Assembly: GCA_950295325.1 (NCBI GenBank)
Contig: OX485803.1
Coordinates: 1,860,001 to 1,924,000, forward strand
DNA: 64,000 bases
Direction of reading: 5' to 3'
Source: Polytrichum commune
Taxonomy: Eukaryota > Streptophyta > Polytrichopsida > Polytrichales > Polytrichaceae
Made by a program: the position numbers and the translations under genes. Below, piece by piece: positions 47,205 to 58,611 of this stretch. The notes under the pieces are model-generated. The model saw only the letters and a program-made list of their open reading frames with translations, was not told the origin of the DNA and made no database searches. The first letter of the stretch is position 1, and each line of letters opens with the position of its first letter.

Positions 47205-48304
47205 GGATGATTTGCCATTCTATCTATCTCTGGTAAGCAATGGATTACTTCAAATTCATGATTTCCACCTAAATTTCCTTGTTGTGTTGGGCAGCCTTCG
47301 CCCTTGGGTTATTAGAATTTGTTGGCGGATATTCGGTACTTTGGCTTTCACAATTTCTTTACAAAAGCTCCGGAGTGTGACTCATCAAGTGTATGGTGAT
47401 TTTGTGAGATAATGGAATTTAGACAACATAATCTCACTGTAAAGCATCGTCCACAAACTTATAAGACGTGCATGAGGGATTAACTAGTGGCTACGACATG
47501 TTCCTAGACGTTTTCTTACTCAAAAAAGGGCTTTAAAGAAGGAAGGTCAAGTGCCAAAGTTGAATCATTGGGATTAAGCACGAGGGAAAACGACAAAATT
47601 GTGTTTCCCAATACTTGGACTAAACCCACTACTTGCCCCCGCACCCTATTACCCCGTCCCTTATTCTCTCGCTTATAACAACATCAATAGCCGTATGCAA
47701 ACAAAAACCCATCCCGTCTACGGCTACGCTCATACAAGGAATTGGTGGCATCCAACATGTCTTACGTGGATTTTATGATTGTCTATGAAGCAACACGCAA
47801 ACACCGGCACGTGTTCATGCAAAGCCTTCTTCCCCGAGACGAAGCCAATTGGGTGAGCTTCCGTTTGTGTTTAGCTTACTATGGTCCATGTGGGCGATTT
47901 GGGACTAACAATTCCCTTAAGAATCTAGCTTTTAGGATCCCATATACACCACTCCTACTACCTACACACAATAGTAAGCCATAAAAATAGACGGAGAATT
48001 GGCTTGAAGATCCTCACAAATCCTTCTCTCGGGGACGGAACTACTAAATTTAACCTCGGTGGGCCGGAAATTGCGACGGTTGTTGAGAGACCCCAAGTAC
48101 TTGTGCAAATGTGGTTTGCGGTCTCTTAGTGTCCAACTTTTGCTCTACTTTCTAGTTGTTTTTTTTCCAACAAGTGGGAATGTGCTCTAGCACTTATGTT
48201 CCAATCGGGAAGTTGGGGCATGTCTCAACCGATGCCCAATGATGCTCAAAGTGTTCCTTGCCAATGGGAATCCACCTTTGTGACCACATAAAGAGGATCA
48301 CACA
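47205..48304. other. Intergenic with an orphan open frame at 47742-47984
   Basis: The + strand frame 47742-47984 encodes 80 residues ('MSYVDFMIVYEATRKHRHVF', 'LLPRDEANWVSFRLCLAYYG') in a locally less AT-rich patch. The composition looks like coding sequence, but no family is recognised and no partner exons were found. It could be an exon relic or part of a decayed element. Confidence 0.35.
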
Positions 48305-48645
48305 TTGGACTGATATTTAAGTAAAATTGAACTTATTCCAAGTCTTGAATCGTAACATGTTGAATTCTACTATAGAAACCTCCGGTAGAATTGTGTGGTA
48401 TAATCCTACAATAGAATATGCATAAGTGATCCTGATAATGTTACAACAATTATATTGATTATATTTCCATTACTTGTCATAAATTTGCACAAATTCAACA
48501 TTTAAAATAATTATTTTTTAGTTATGATTCACATGTATCTCACAAAATTTATGTATATTGGAAGTGTATCGATGGACCTACTGATAGAATTTCAGCAACC
48601 CAAGAGTCCAAATTTTGAGAATATTTACTTAAATACGAGTTATTG
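48305..48645 (+). repeat. Left copy of a widely spaced direct repeat
   Basis: It shares ordered phrases with 50577-50950: 'aagtaaaattgaact', 'aacatgttgaatt', 'tagaatatg', 'catgtatctc', 'ttggaagtgtat' and 'gaatttcagcaaccc'. The pair brackets about 1.9 kb. They might be the ends of a small LTR element, but no primer-binding site or TG...CA ends were confirmed. Confidence 0.6.
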
Positions 48646-49364
48646 CCTTGGGGTTTTCATCACTAAGGTGGTTCTCTTATCTCCATCATCAAATATGTAA
48701 TGTGGTTGAGTCCCATTTAGCTTTATTCTCTTTTATTGGATGTTCTTGTAAAACAAAAGCTTGCCTTTAGCTTACATTGTCATATATTTCAATTCAATGA
48801 TTAATTTAAATTTTTTGTGGTCAAGTCCCAATCTGATAACATTATGAAAAAATGTGTTTATTTTTCATAATGTTATTTTTCAATGTAACAAATCATCAAA
48901 TTAGCATATTTCCATTACTTTAAATAATTCAAGAATATTCCATTGTATCTAAGTAACGTCCCATTTGATGCACCTTATTGACCAACCATAATGGCAAAAC
49001 CTAATTGACAGCTTACTTACCATGTTTGTTGGATTGAAAGGGATGAGGAATAATTTGCCTTTAAGTTTTATTCAAGCAGAGAATCTTGGGATATTGTTTT
49101 CTTGAGGTTGTAAATTACATGCGACATCAAGTTGTCCTCACACCTTAGTCCCCTATTTACTACTCTAACTTGAGGTTAACTCTAAATCCCTAAGCACCAT
49201 TCTCCTCAAAATCGGCCTCAAATCATTGTGTCTAAGAGAGAAAATCTAGGACTCAATCTGCATGTGTTTTTGAGTATCCAACTATACAGATATGATATCG
49301 GCCTTTGTACGAGCTATCCAAAAATATAAAATAAACCGTCCACGTGGCAATGTGAATGAGAAAC

Positions 49365-49707
49365 TACACTAAATTATAATATTTAGTATCACTATGGTAA
49401 CTTTTCGGATGATGCTTCTTATGAATAATTGAATAAATATTGTCATGGATGATGGATGAGTTCATCTATTGGCCAAAAGCCTACCTTCTCTTGTCAGCAA
49501 CTTGTGATGAAATGTTGTCATGGATGATTGAAATTCGAATGAAAAATCACTTGATAAGTGATAGTAATTGTAACACTGTAAATCTATAATCCCACTAAAT
49601 TTCTTTACAAGGAACGACAAATAAAGTTGGCTTAACATTTAGTGTTGGTGACACTGTACTGCGGTTTTAAATTAGAATTGGTGACACTAAATATCATATT
49701 TGGTGTA
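49365..49707 (-). mobile_element. MITE family A, copy 3 (343 bp)
   Basis: Edges TA-CACTAAATTATAATATTT and, inverted at the right, TACACCAAATATGATATTTA. The interior closely follows the copy at 23000-23371 ('ctatggtaacttttcggatg', 'ggatgatggatgagttcatc', 'ctgtaaatctataatccc'). It lacks a short subterminal block present in copies 1 and 2. Confidence 0.88.
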
Positions 49708-50576
49708 GTGCATATGTGAAGAAGGTATAATGGGCGGCGTAAATGATTGAAAACAAACTTTAACCCTACTGACATCATCAAATGGATGACGGGATGAAAC
49801 CCAATTGGGATGAAACTTTTTGCATAAGATTTTCAATTAACTTATGAAATTTCGAGACTTGAAATTTTTATGTTTGCATCAAACGTGATTTTTTGACAAC
49901 CCTTGCAATGTGTAGCACTATGTTTTACATCCAATCTTACATAATATATTTTAAGTAACTTCAAAAACTCCAATTACCAATCCCAACGATAGATATGTGA
50001 AACATAGAATAAACTAAATCCTTGCAATTTTTCATGGCTTTCCAAAGTACATATGAGTGTTGTTTTCCTATCATACACATTTCTTATTGTATCATGAGGA
50101 TTAGTCCAAATCCAATGAAACTTGGGGCGTTGGATGCAAAATGAAATTCATTGATTTTGACATAAATTTCACCTTCATCTCAAAAAGTCAAAGGTCTCAT
50201 TGAAACAAAAACCATGAAAATTTGATCATTTTGGGTCTCTCATGCCCTGATCAAACCAAACTTATGTTCAATTTTGGTTGTGAAATTGATGGAGATTATG
50301 TTGAGAAATAAACGTTGGCCATCATTTTTCACCTTATTGCAGCCGGAGATGTCGACAGATGGTGCCAGAAGTGGTTTGTGTGATCAACTCCTCATGGATT
50401 TAGGGGTTAATTGATTTGACCTTTCAAGACCTTCAATGGAATGAAATTCAAGATTATGCTACCTTTTGTGGAAAGGAGAAATTAGAAAGAATTCTAGTAC
50501 ACACCAATGGTTTCTTCTTTTAAACATGGGCACAATCAAATTATGAATCTTCATCTTGGCACCAAACCACTGTGAT

Positions 50577-50950
50577 AACTAATATTAAAGTAAAATGAAC
50601 TAATTCCAATCCATAATTACAACATGTTGAATTTTATCGTAGGATCCTCCCATAGAGTTGTGTGGGTAGGATGCCTTGATAGAATATGAATAGTTAATTA
50701 TGTGAATGCATTAATAGTTGTTTTGATTATGTTATGAACTTAACATTTTATTATACATATTTAACATCTAAAATAAGTACTTGAATTTTTCTTAATTCCT
50801 TAAAGACAAGTCGTCCAAGTAATCATTGTAGTTTCATGTATCTCCCAAAAAACACGGGTATGTTAGAAGTGTATGGACAAATTTGCCCATAGAATTAAAG
50901 CAACCGAAAATTCCTAATTTTAATAACATGTTCAAATTTACTTGAATGTG
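50577..50950 (+). repeat. Right copy of the widely spaced direct repeat
   Basis: Counterpart of 48305-48645. Divergence between the two is high, so any shared insertion would be old. Confidence 0.6.
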
Positions 50951-52309
50951 AGCTTAATACATTTTAATATGGTGACCACCTTTCAAAAGAAAGGAAATAC
51001 CGGTGCCCATCAAGTTGGCAAGTTGGTATTGGAAAATGGACCTAGTATGTTTCATATCATTTACTTACACATAAATGACAAAAAAAAGGAAGAAAATAAG
51101 AACTGAAACCTCGATATGATGTCAACTGAGAATTGACATGTATGAGAAATGCTTCACCCTTGAACATGGACTCGACTCATATGTACACCCTAGCATAACT
51201 ATCTAGATGATTATGTGTAGAGAAACCCACCGTACATGGGAATCAAACAAAAGCAAATGATAATCAACCATCACAAAGGAAGTGAGGTCCATTTGAATGG
51301 AATGGGGCAACCTTAGCCCCATGTGTATTGGCACAAAATTCTAGAGACAATCTTCCATATTTCCACATAGTAGTAGTATGTACCAACCCGAGTTCCCATA
51401 AAATTGGTTTTCGGACACCACACAATTTGTGTACATGCTTGTTGGAGATGGGAGAGGATGCCAACCAATGAGGAAAAAGCTTTTAATGCACTTTCCACAT
51501 GCCTTCATCATGTCCCATGGTAGCTAAGCTTAACGCATGTCACCCCCCCCCCCCTTTCCGGAAATGTAACCTACAACTTATGGGACTCTCTACACTATAC
51601 ATCCAAAACATAACATTATGCAACACAAAGTCGGGAGGTGGCATGTTCATGGACTTCAACAAGTGACTAGATTCAACAATGTATGTGACCTCCTTGGGAA
51701 ATCTCCAAAAACTTATTTTCGCATAGATTTCCCTATATGTAACTTGGTCCAAAGTAGATTTGTGTAGAGAACTTGATAATTGTTAGGTAGTCTCCACTTG
51801 TAATATAAAGTAATCACTTAAAGTCACTTCTTTCTCACTTTCTCAAGAATGAAAACTTGATGCTTTCTATTCCTCAATTTAAATGATTTTTTATGATCCA
51901 CCCTTTGTCCTTCAATAATAATAATAATAATATGTTTTCTAATCAAAACTGCAAATTATTTACAATATATGCAATTTTAGTATCAATATCATCAATGCCT
52001 TATGTGGGTGATACATGGTAATTCCTTCGCACATAAGGTAGAAGCACTATCACTAACAGTTTGAGCACTATGCTCCTTTATCTAACCCATACAAATCACC
52101 CAATACTTGTATTTTGTTAGGACTAGCATTTATGTAATGAGCACAACAACATCAATATCACAACAATCAAATCATCTTCAAATTCTATAGAAATGTTTAA
52201 AGTCACAAACTCTTTTGACCCTTCACAATCACACCGTCCTCTCCCCCACCACCACCCCAAAATTAATGGATAATGTTGATGTTGTCATTTTGTCTCCTTC
52301 AACAAAATA

Positions 52310-52342
<33 letters not shown>

Positions 52343-52488
52343 CTTTTTTTTGTTTGTCTTCATAGTAATGTAATTAGTGTTCATGTTGATGTACATAATT
52401 ACCTCCTTGGAGGAAAATAGGTGTCTGACAAAATTGGGCACTTCTACCTTATTTTGGCATATCCCAAGACTATTTGTTTGAAACTAAC
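50951..52488. other. Intergenic, nothing recognised
   Basis: Contains a run of 13 C at 51543-51555, (AAT)n near 51917 and (GT)n at 52312-52340. No gene supported. Confidence 0.5.
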
Positions 52489-52707
52489 TACACGGATTAT
52501 CCCAATTAGCGAGTGTTACTATTCAGAGTTATGCAATGCTACAACTATTTGATGAGAATGTAATATTGTAAGAATCAAAGTCATTTATGTTCTATAATGT
52601 CCAAACAACGTATTGAACTTTCGTTTGAAATTGAACTCACGAGTAAGACGTTATTGCATTGTGTAACTTTGAATAGTAACACACACTAATTGGGAATAAT
52701 AAATGTA
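52489..52707. mobile_element. MITE, 219 bp, related to 18995-19212
   Basis: The left end TACACGGATTATCCCAATTA and the inverse of the right end TACATTTATTATTCCCAATTA-like sequence continue as 'tgttactattca(g/a)agtta', giving inverted termini of about 45 bp. TA at both edges. It shares 'gttctataatgtccaaacaa' and 'gcattgtgtaa' with the element at 18995. Confidence 0.82.
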
Positions 52708-52890
52708 GTATAATACACCATGTGTTTAAAATAAACATGGTTATATCTTCTTACAAAGAATGTAGGTTATCATCATAAGAGTTTTACTATGTTTTGCAAA
52801 TATGTTAATGTCTGCTTTTGTTCAAATATTCGTAAAAAAAACCTATAATTGTAAGTAAATGGCAATCCACACTAATTGAAATGGAAAGTG

Positions 52891-53093
52891 TACACTATTT
52901 TGTCTAACGACTGTGGGTTACCAATTAGAGTTACGTATTGCTATAAAATTTTACCGAGGGCACCATCTTTTACCCAAATAACATAAGTAATTAGTATGCA
53001 CACCAAAGAACATGATATAACTTTAGTTGGTAGAAAGTCATAACAACACATCACTCCGAATGGTAACCCACACTAATCAGACAAAATAGTGTA
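52891..53093. mobile_element. MITE, 203 bp, TA-flanked CAC ends
   Basis: The left end TACACTATTTTGTCTAACGA and the inverse of the right end TACACTATTTTGTCTGATTA both continue with 'gtgtgggttacca'-type sequence, with TA edges. The length and 'ggttacc...gagtta' layout echo the 52489 element. Confidence 0.85.
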
Positions 53094-54080
53094 GTTGCAA
53101 GCGTCCTCAAACTAAATCGGCCTCGTTGAGTCTAAATTCGGGCTAGCTATATCGGGATAAGCATAAACACGAAGGAGTCACATGAAGGACCGATGAAGTA
53201 CAAGCTACGGGGGGGGGGGGGGGGGGGTTGATTCTTGCCTACTTTGATTGAGCATACGTTAATGATTTTGGAAGGCACTCGTGAGTCCGTGGCCCATAAA
53301 CCGCTCATCCTTTGTTATTAAGCGATCCCACAAATCTACGCTTGGGATAGATGCGCATATCCTTCAAAGACAAGGGGCAAGTTATATAGGACGGATACTA
53401 CGATAGTTAGTGAGGCCCTACCTAGCGAGGATGATCGTTGATGTCCTTTGGTGATTTATTGAGGAGGTTATGCTTGAGAAAAGCACAACTACCATCATAT
53501 GTGTCCTTCCCCAATTTCATGTTATCCCTTAACCTTTAAAGGCCCGTAGGGCTTGTACAATACGTAGTATAATTGGACGTATACGAGAAGATTCTTGAAC
53601 CATACCCGAATTATATATGTGCATGTTGTACATGGAAAATTAGACCGCACATATTGACGTAGACAAGACGTATTTTCATAGACCTTGGTATTCATCCGCA
53701 TACAAACAAATGCCCTTGGATTTCGAAAGGTTAGGAAAACCATGTTCTGAACTTGTTAACCTTTATCTTGAAGGTGAGGTGACATAGGATGAATGATTTT
53801 CAATGCTCAAATGTCGTTCACATAAAAATGGAAGTCATGTTACGATGCATAGTAAAATCACACCCATGCAATTGAAATCTAAATTTGACATCATGACATG
53901 GCATAACTTCATGTATAGATTTTGATTGCAGGTAGTTTTTTTTTAATATCAAATAATGGCATTAAATATTGAAGGTTGTGTTCCAAAACTCAAACTAACC
54001 CATGTAAACCATAGTGTGAAGGATTGCAAAGGAAAAATATCATCATATGTAGAAATTGTGACCAAAATTACTAGACATTG
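53094..54080. other. Intergenic, nothing recognised
   Basis: Contains a run of 19 G at 53209-53227. The 53240-53500 patch is less AT-rich but shows no recognised family. Confidence 0.4.
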
Positions 54081-54518
54081 TATGTGGGGGGGTCACGGGG
54101 AGGTCACTTCATTGTCAAGTTGACACCACGTGCGGACAAAGTTTGCTACCCCTATATTACATGCCATATATAATTTTAAAATTTATGATATTTTTTCTAC
54201 ATATACATAACCATTGATAGTATCTTTTGTATATATTTTTTGAAATTTTTTAGTCATCTTTATTTTTTTAGTAAATTTTTAAGTTCAATTCTGTGTCATT
54301 CTAGTTAGAAACGGTATGTTTTATGAAAAAAAAAATCATCAAATTTAGTTACCACTTTTAAATATGTCATAGGTACTGTGTATATCTACTCATGAAAAAA
54401 TTTTGATAAAATTTTGACCCATTTTGGTGGTGCAACTTACCAAAAGAAGATTTTTTTTGACCGCACGTGGTGTTCAACTTGACAATGGAGTGATCCCCCC
54501 GTGGGGGGGGGGGGGGTA
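54081..54518. mobile_element. Inverted-repeat element, about 438 bp, G-rich ends
   Basis: Left 'cattgtcaagttgacaccac' plus 'gtgcgg' pairs with right 'ccgcacgtggtgttcaactt' plus 'gacaatgg'. Outside these lie CACGGGG and CCCCGTG with a G run of 7 on the left and 14 on the right. Inverted termini total about 50 bp. Exact edges are blurred by the homopolymers. Confidence 0.78.
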
Positions 54519-54832
54519 TTATGCATTGTATGCTACTATATTTGCATGTTATTTTCAATATGAGTCTCTACTTGAAGAATTTTGCTGGATGGGTAAATAT
54601 TTTCTAAATACAATCACTTGTTTTAAGAAATGATTACAAATCAAGGTAACAACAATAAATTATAAATTTTGTTGTCCCAAGAACCTTTATAGGGCCTTGG
54701 TGACATTTAAAGGAAGTGCTCTTGGGAGGGGGGGGGGGCTTGAAGTTAGTTGGGTATCCTAACACATATTGAATGGGTAATAGGAAAACTAACTCCCTAT
54801 AAAATGTTTGGGTCATGCCAATTTAAGTTCAC

Positions 54833-57566
54833 TACACCGTATATGATATTTAGTGTCACTTACACTATTTGCGAAGGCCTAAACTAGATACCCAGAGGTC
54901 TCAAAATGTCATGTTCTCTAATTGCCAATATGATACCATCTGTCAACATGAGTAACTATTAAGCAAAAAAATGACTTACACTATGATAGTTAGCATAGCA
55001 CATTGATAGCCCACCCATACTTATTGGTGCCGGCTACGAGTGAATGATTCCTATCAGCAGGGGCCACTTTTAGAGTTGGTTTAGCCAATGAGAGCCATTT
55101 GGTTGCAACTAGTGTTGATACTCACCGTTCACTGGTGGTCTGCACCAGTAAATGTGTGTGGGCTATGAGATACTCAGGATGATAAATATGTGGTTAAGTA
55201 TGCAAGGGAAGTATACTATTGAGCATACTAATGACAAGTGTCATTTGTTTACATTCAAGTATGCAAGAGGAAGGTATCCTTGGAGCATAGCAATGCCAAG
55301 TGTCAATTGCCTACACTTTAGGTAACTTTAGACCATTGTTTAACATAGCCATACACCTCGCAACACTATTGAACATACTCATGCCAAGATATTAGTAAGC
55401 ACACTTGAACGTCAAGTTTTATGAGATGACAATAATGACAAAGTTGTTGATCATTAGTGTAGCTTGGCATAGGCCTCAAAATAAGATAAATTGACACTAT
55501 TACGCATGTCACGCTAAACACCATAAATGGTTTAAACCAATTTGGAGATATTTCACCCCAGTTCATAAGTTAATTCAATTCATAAAGATAAACATCTGGA
55601 GTTAATTGAGAAGTTCATAGAAATTTAACGTTTTCACCCTCCCTTCCCCAAGCTCGCCCTCTCCTTCAGTAAGTCTTGTGAACGTCCACTCTTGGGCATC
55701 TAGTGCATTGTATGGAAAGATTCTTGATAAGAATCATGAGATGACAATAATGATGAAGTTGTTGATCATTAGTGTAACCTAGCATAGACCTCAAAATAAA
55801 GTAAAGTGACAATACTACGCATGTGACACTAAATACCATAAACAATTTATGACGATATTTGACCCCGATTCAAAAGATAAATCAACTTAAAAAGATAAAC
55901 ATCCAAGCTCCACAATAGTAATCTAATGTTTTCACCCTCCCTTCCTTGAGCTTGCCCTCTCCTTCGGTAAGTTTTGTGAACATTCACCCTTGGGTGTTTA
56001 GTGCATTGTCCGGAAAGATTTTTGGGCATGATTAGTCAAGATCCTAGTGTTTCCAAGTCCAAACCAATTCCATGTTGTGATGTTTTTGGGTATTTTTGTA
56101 TTAATTTGCAATATATTCCATAGATTCCTCTAAAATGATTGGTAATTTTCCCGAAGTCTTGAACTTGTAACCATGTCACCTGTAACTAGTGGTCGGTTAC
56201 ACTTACCCTATTTTGAAGCGTATGTTAGGTTAATCGATGATTAACAACTTCACCACAAGCGTCGTCTCATGACACTTGGCATTTGAGTGCGCTTAATCTT
56301 GGCATGAGTATGTTCACTAGTGCTATGAGGTGGATGTCCATGTTCCACAATGGTCTACAGTTGACTAAAGTGTACACTGATGACACTTGTCATTAGTATG
56401 CTCAAGAATATCTTCCACTTGCACACAAAAATGCAAGCACGTGACACTTGCCATTAGTAAGCTCAAAAATATCTCCCCCCTTTGCATACTAGAACGCACA
56501 GTCCGGGGAGTTCTGTAGAGAAACCGGCTAATTGCCGAGGTTTCTGGAGGTGGCTCGGATTTTACAAATTTTACCCGGAAGTGGCCTAAAGAGTGCAAAA
56601 TTTATCGGTTGATAGCCCCCATTTCCTAATGTGTTTAGGCAATTAGCCGGCATTTTTTTTTTCATTTATGCAATTTCCGGAAGGTCTAAAGTGTGACCGG
56701 TTTTATATTTTGGTGGTGGATGTGTCATGATCATTTATTCAGTTTTTTTGAATTAATGTGGATTAATTCAATGTGGGCATTCACTCTCCATTTATTGTCA
56801 TCTAAATAGTATCCTTAGCATGATTTGAACCTGGCAAAGCCCCCACAGATTTCTCCGCTCACAGGTTTCACAACTCACAGATTTCATAACTCAGAGAGGC
56901 CGGCTCCCTCACAACTCACACAGGCTTGCAGGTACTACGACGACACAACAACTCTCTCACAGAAGTAACAACAAATTTAGGGTCCAAGGTGCTTGTTTGT
57001 GAAACCGACAACGAAAATGGAATCTCCACTACTACGGAGTCAAAGTTGGTTTAGGGAAGCAAGGGGAGCCCTAAACCACAAGCCACTCTAACCCTAAAGG
57101 GCCTAAACCACAAGCCAACAAGGCATAGTCTCCAACTATGCATAGTATTGAAAACCTTACCTAAAAATATATATATTTGGTCGGTTGCCCGCCGTGAAAA
57201 TAATTTCTCAATCGGCAATTTGCCGTGGATACTCTAGGGCAGCTTGCCGAAATGCCGGCATTTTATTTTTCTAATCGGCCCATTTCCGTAAACCTTCATT
57301 TTCTTCCGGAACCCCTTCCTAAACTTTCCAATTGCATTCGGAAATTCTCAAAATCAACCGGCTAGCTCGTAACTAACTGCTGGCACTACCCGTTCATTGC
57401 TAGAACGCACCACTATCATCTAAAGTATCCCAGTGTGCTACTCTAAATATCACAATGAAGATATTGTTTCGTCAATTAGCGGGCGTGGCACATTGAGACC
57501 TCTAGGCATCTAGTTTAGACCCTTCACAAAATAGTGTACGTGACACCAAATACCATAAACGGTGTA
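54833..57566. mobile_element. Large inverted-repeat element, 2.7 kb, no transposase
   Basis: The left end TACACCGTATATGATATTTA then GTGTCACTTACACTATTT, and the inverse of the right end TACACCGTTTATGGTATTTG then GTGTCACGTACACTATTT, match over about 45 bases. TA lies at both edges. The 'TATGATATTTAGTGTCAC' part is shared with MITE family A. The interior has dense repeats of that end motif (near 55505 and 55825), a tandem duplication (55422-56023), and a fragment related to the 744 array element (56108-56200). No frame above 81 codons and no transposase motif was found. Confidence 0.8.
55422..56023 (+). repeat. Tandem duplication inside the 2.7-kb element
   Basis: Two units of about 300 bp start with 'gagatgacaataatga' (55422 and 55737). 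They run in parallel through 'gttgttgatcattagtgta', 'cctcaaaata', 'cgcatgt(c/g)ac', 'aaagataaacatc', 'gttttcaccctcccttcc' and 'tagtgcattgt'. Confidence 0.85.
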
Positions 57567-58214
57567 GTGGTGGGAAGTAGTAGTACCACTTAGTGTAAGT
57601 AATCCGTTTGGAACCGGGCGAGGAGGGAGGAATGGAGGGAGGGGGAGGGGTTGTTTATAAGATCCCGGAATTTGAAGCGTCGATTCGGGTTTGGCCGGGG
57701 TTGGGAGAGAAGAGAAGAGAAGGGACGGTGTAGTTAAACAGTCCCCATAACTCAATCACCACTTTTGCATGCAAAAATAAAGGCACGTGCAAATGGCAGG
57801 CGGAACATTCCTTCCGCTTTTAGGGATTAAAATAGCTTATACGTCCGTTTGACCGGGAAGAATGTTGGGGTCACACGGACTCACGTCAAAGCCTCCTTCC
57901 TCATTCTCACCATTATTATGATGGATAATGGTGTCCCCCATAAGTTGTCGCGGAAAAAGGCCCGATTGGTGCGTGTTTTAGGGAGCATTTAGCCGTGAGA
58001 AAAATCCACTCCTTGTAGGTGAAGAGGACCTAGTTGTGTCTTCATGGCGAAAGCATGTCATTTCCGGAAGTGGGGCTACTTCGGTTACCTAGCTATCGTA
58101 GTTGGACACCTATGTTTTAGTGATTTGTGGTTAGGTGGGGATCTAAGAAAGGACACTCAAAAGTAAGCGTACGTAAAGTTTTTGGATTGCTAAGATAAGG
58201 TTTTTTGATTTGAA
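57567..58214. other. Intergenic, nothing recognised
   Basis: G/C content is slightly raised between 57600 and 58080, but no gene is supported. The 81-codon reverse frame at 57510-57755 crosses the end of the inverted-repeat element and is not credible. Confidence 0.4.
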
Positions 58215-58611
58215 CTAGGTGGAGTATTTTATTTGGTGTCATGTGGTATTTAATGTCGATGTGGTAACTTTTCTAACGACACTTCCTATGAACAAGTTTT
58301 GCAAATACTAGAATCCCAACTTGCTTTGAGTTCGTTTAAATGTTAATTATTGAAACAAAGTTTAGTATAGTTTGCACCCTAACATTTGATGCAATGAAAT
58401 GTCGTCATGGATGATGTGTTTCGGATAAAAATTCACTTCGTAAGTAACGATATCTGTAACATTGTAAAATTGTAATTCCAAAATGTATTTTACAAGGAAT
58501 GACAAATATTGTTAGGTTTACATTAGTGTTGGTGACACTTCACAAGCAGTTTACAGTCAATATTGAACCAGATGACTAGCGTCGGTGACACTAAATACAA
58601 TATTTAGTGTA
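58215..58611 (-). mobile_element. MITE family A, copy 4, eroded left end
   Basis: The right end GACACTAAATACAATATTTA then GTGTA is intact. Internal phrases 'gtggtatttaatgtcgatgtggtaacttttc', 'gtcgtcatggatgatg' and 'acaaggaatgacaaatattg' follow copies 2 and 3. The left end is degraded and its position approximate. Confidence 0.78.

Noticed and set aside
56820-56870. Possible tRNA T-loop (GATTTGAACC, inverse of GGTTCAAATC)
   Set aside because: The flanking bases do not pair into T or acceptor stems and no anticodon arm could be drawn.
54833-57566. Classical CACTA (EnSpm) transposon, because the sequence reads CACTACACCG across the left edge
   Set aside because: The three bases flanking the CACTA version do not match (gtt and gtg), whereas the TA-flanked CACC version matches at both ends and fits the other elements here. 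Not fully excluded.
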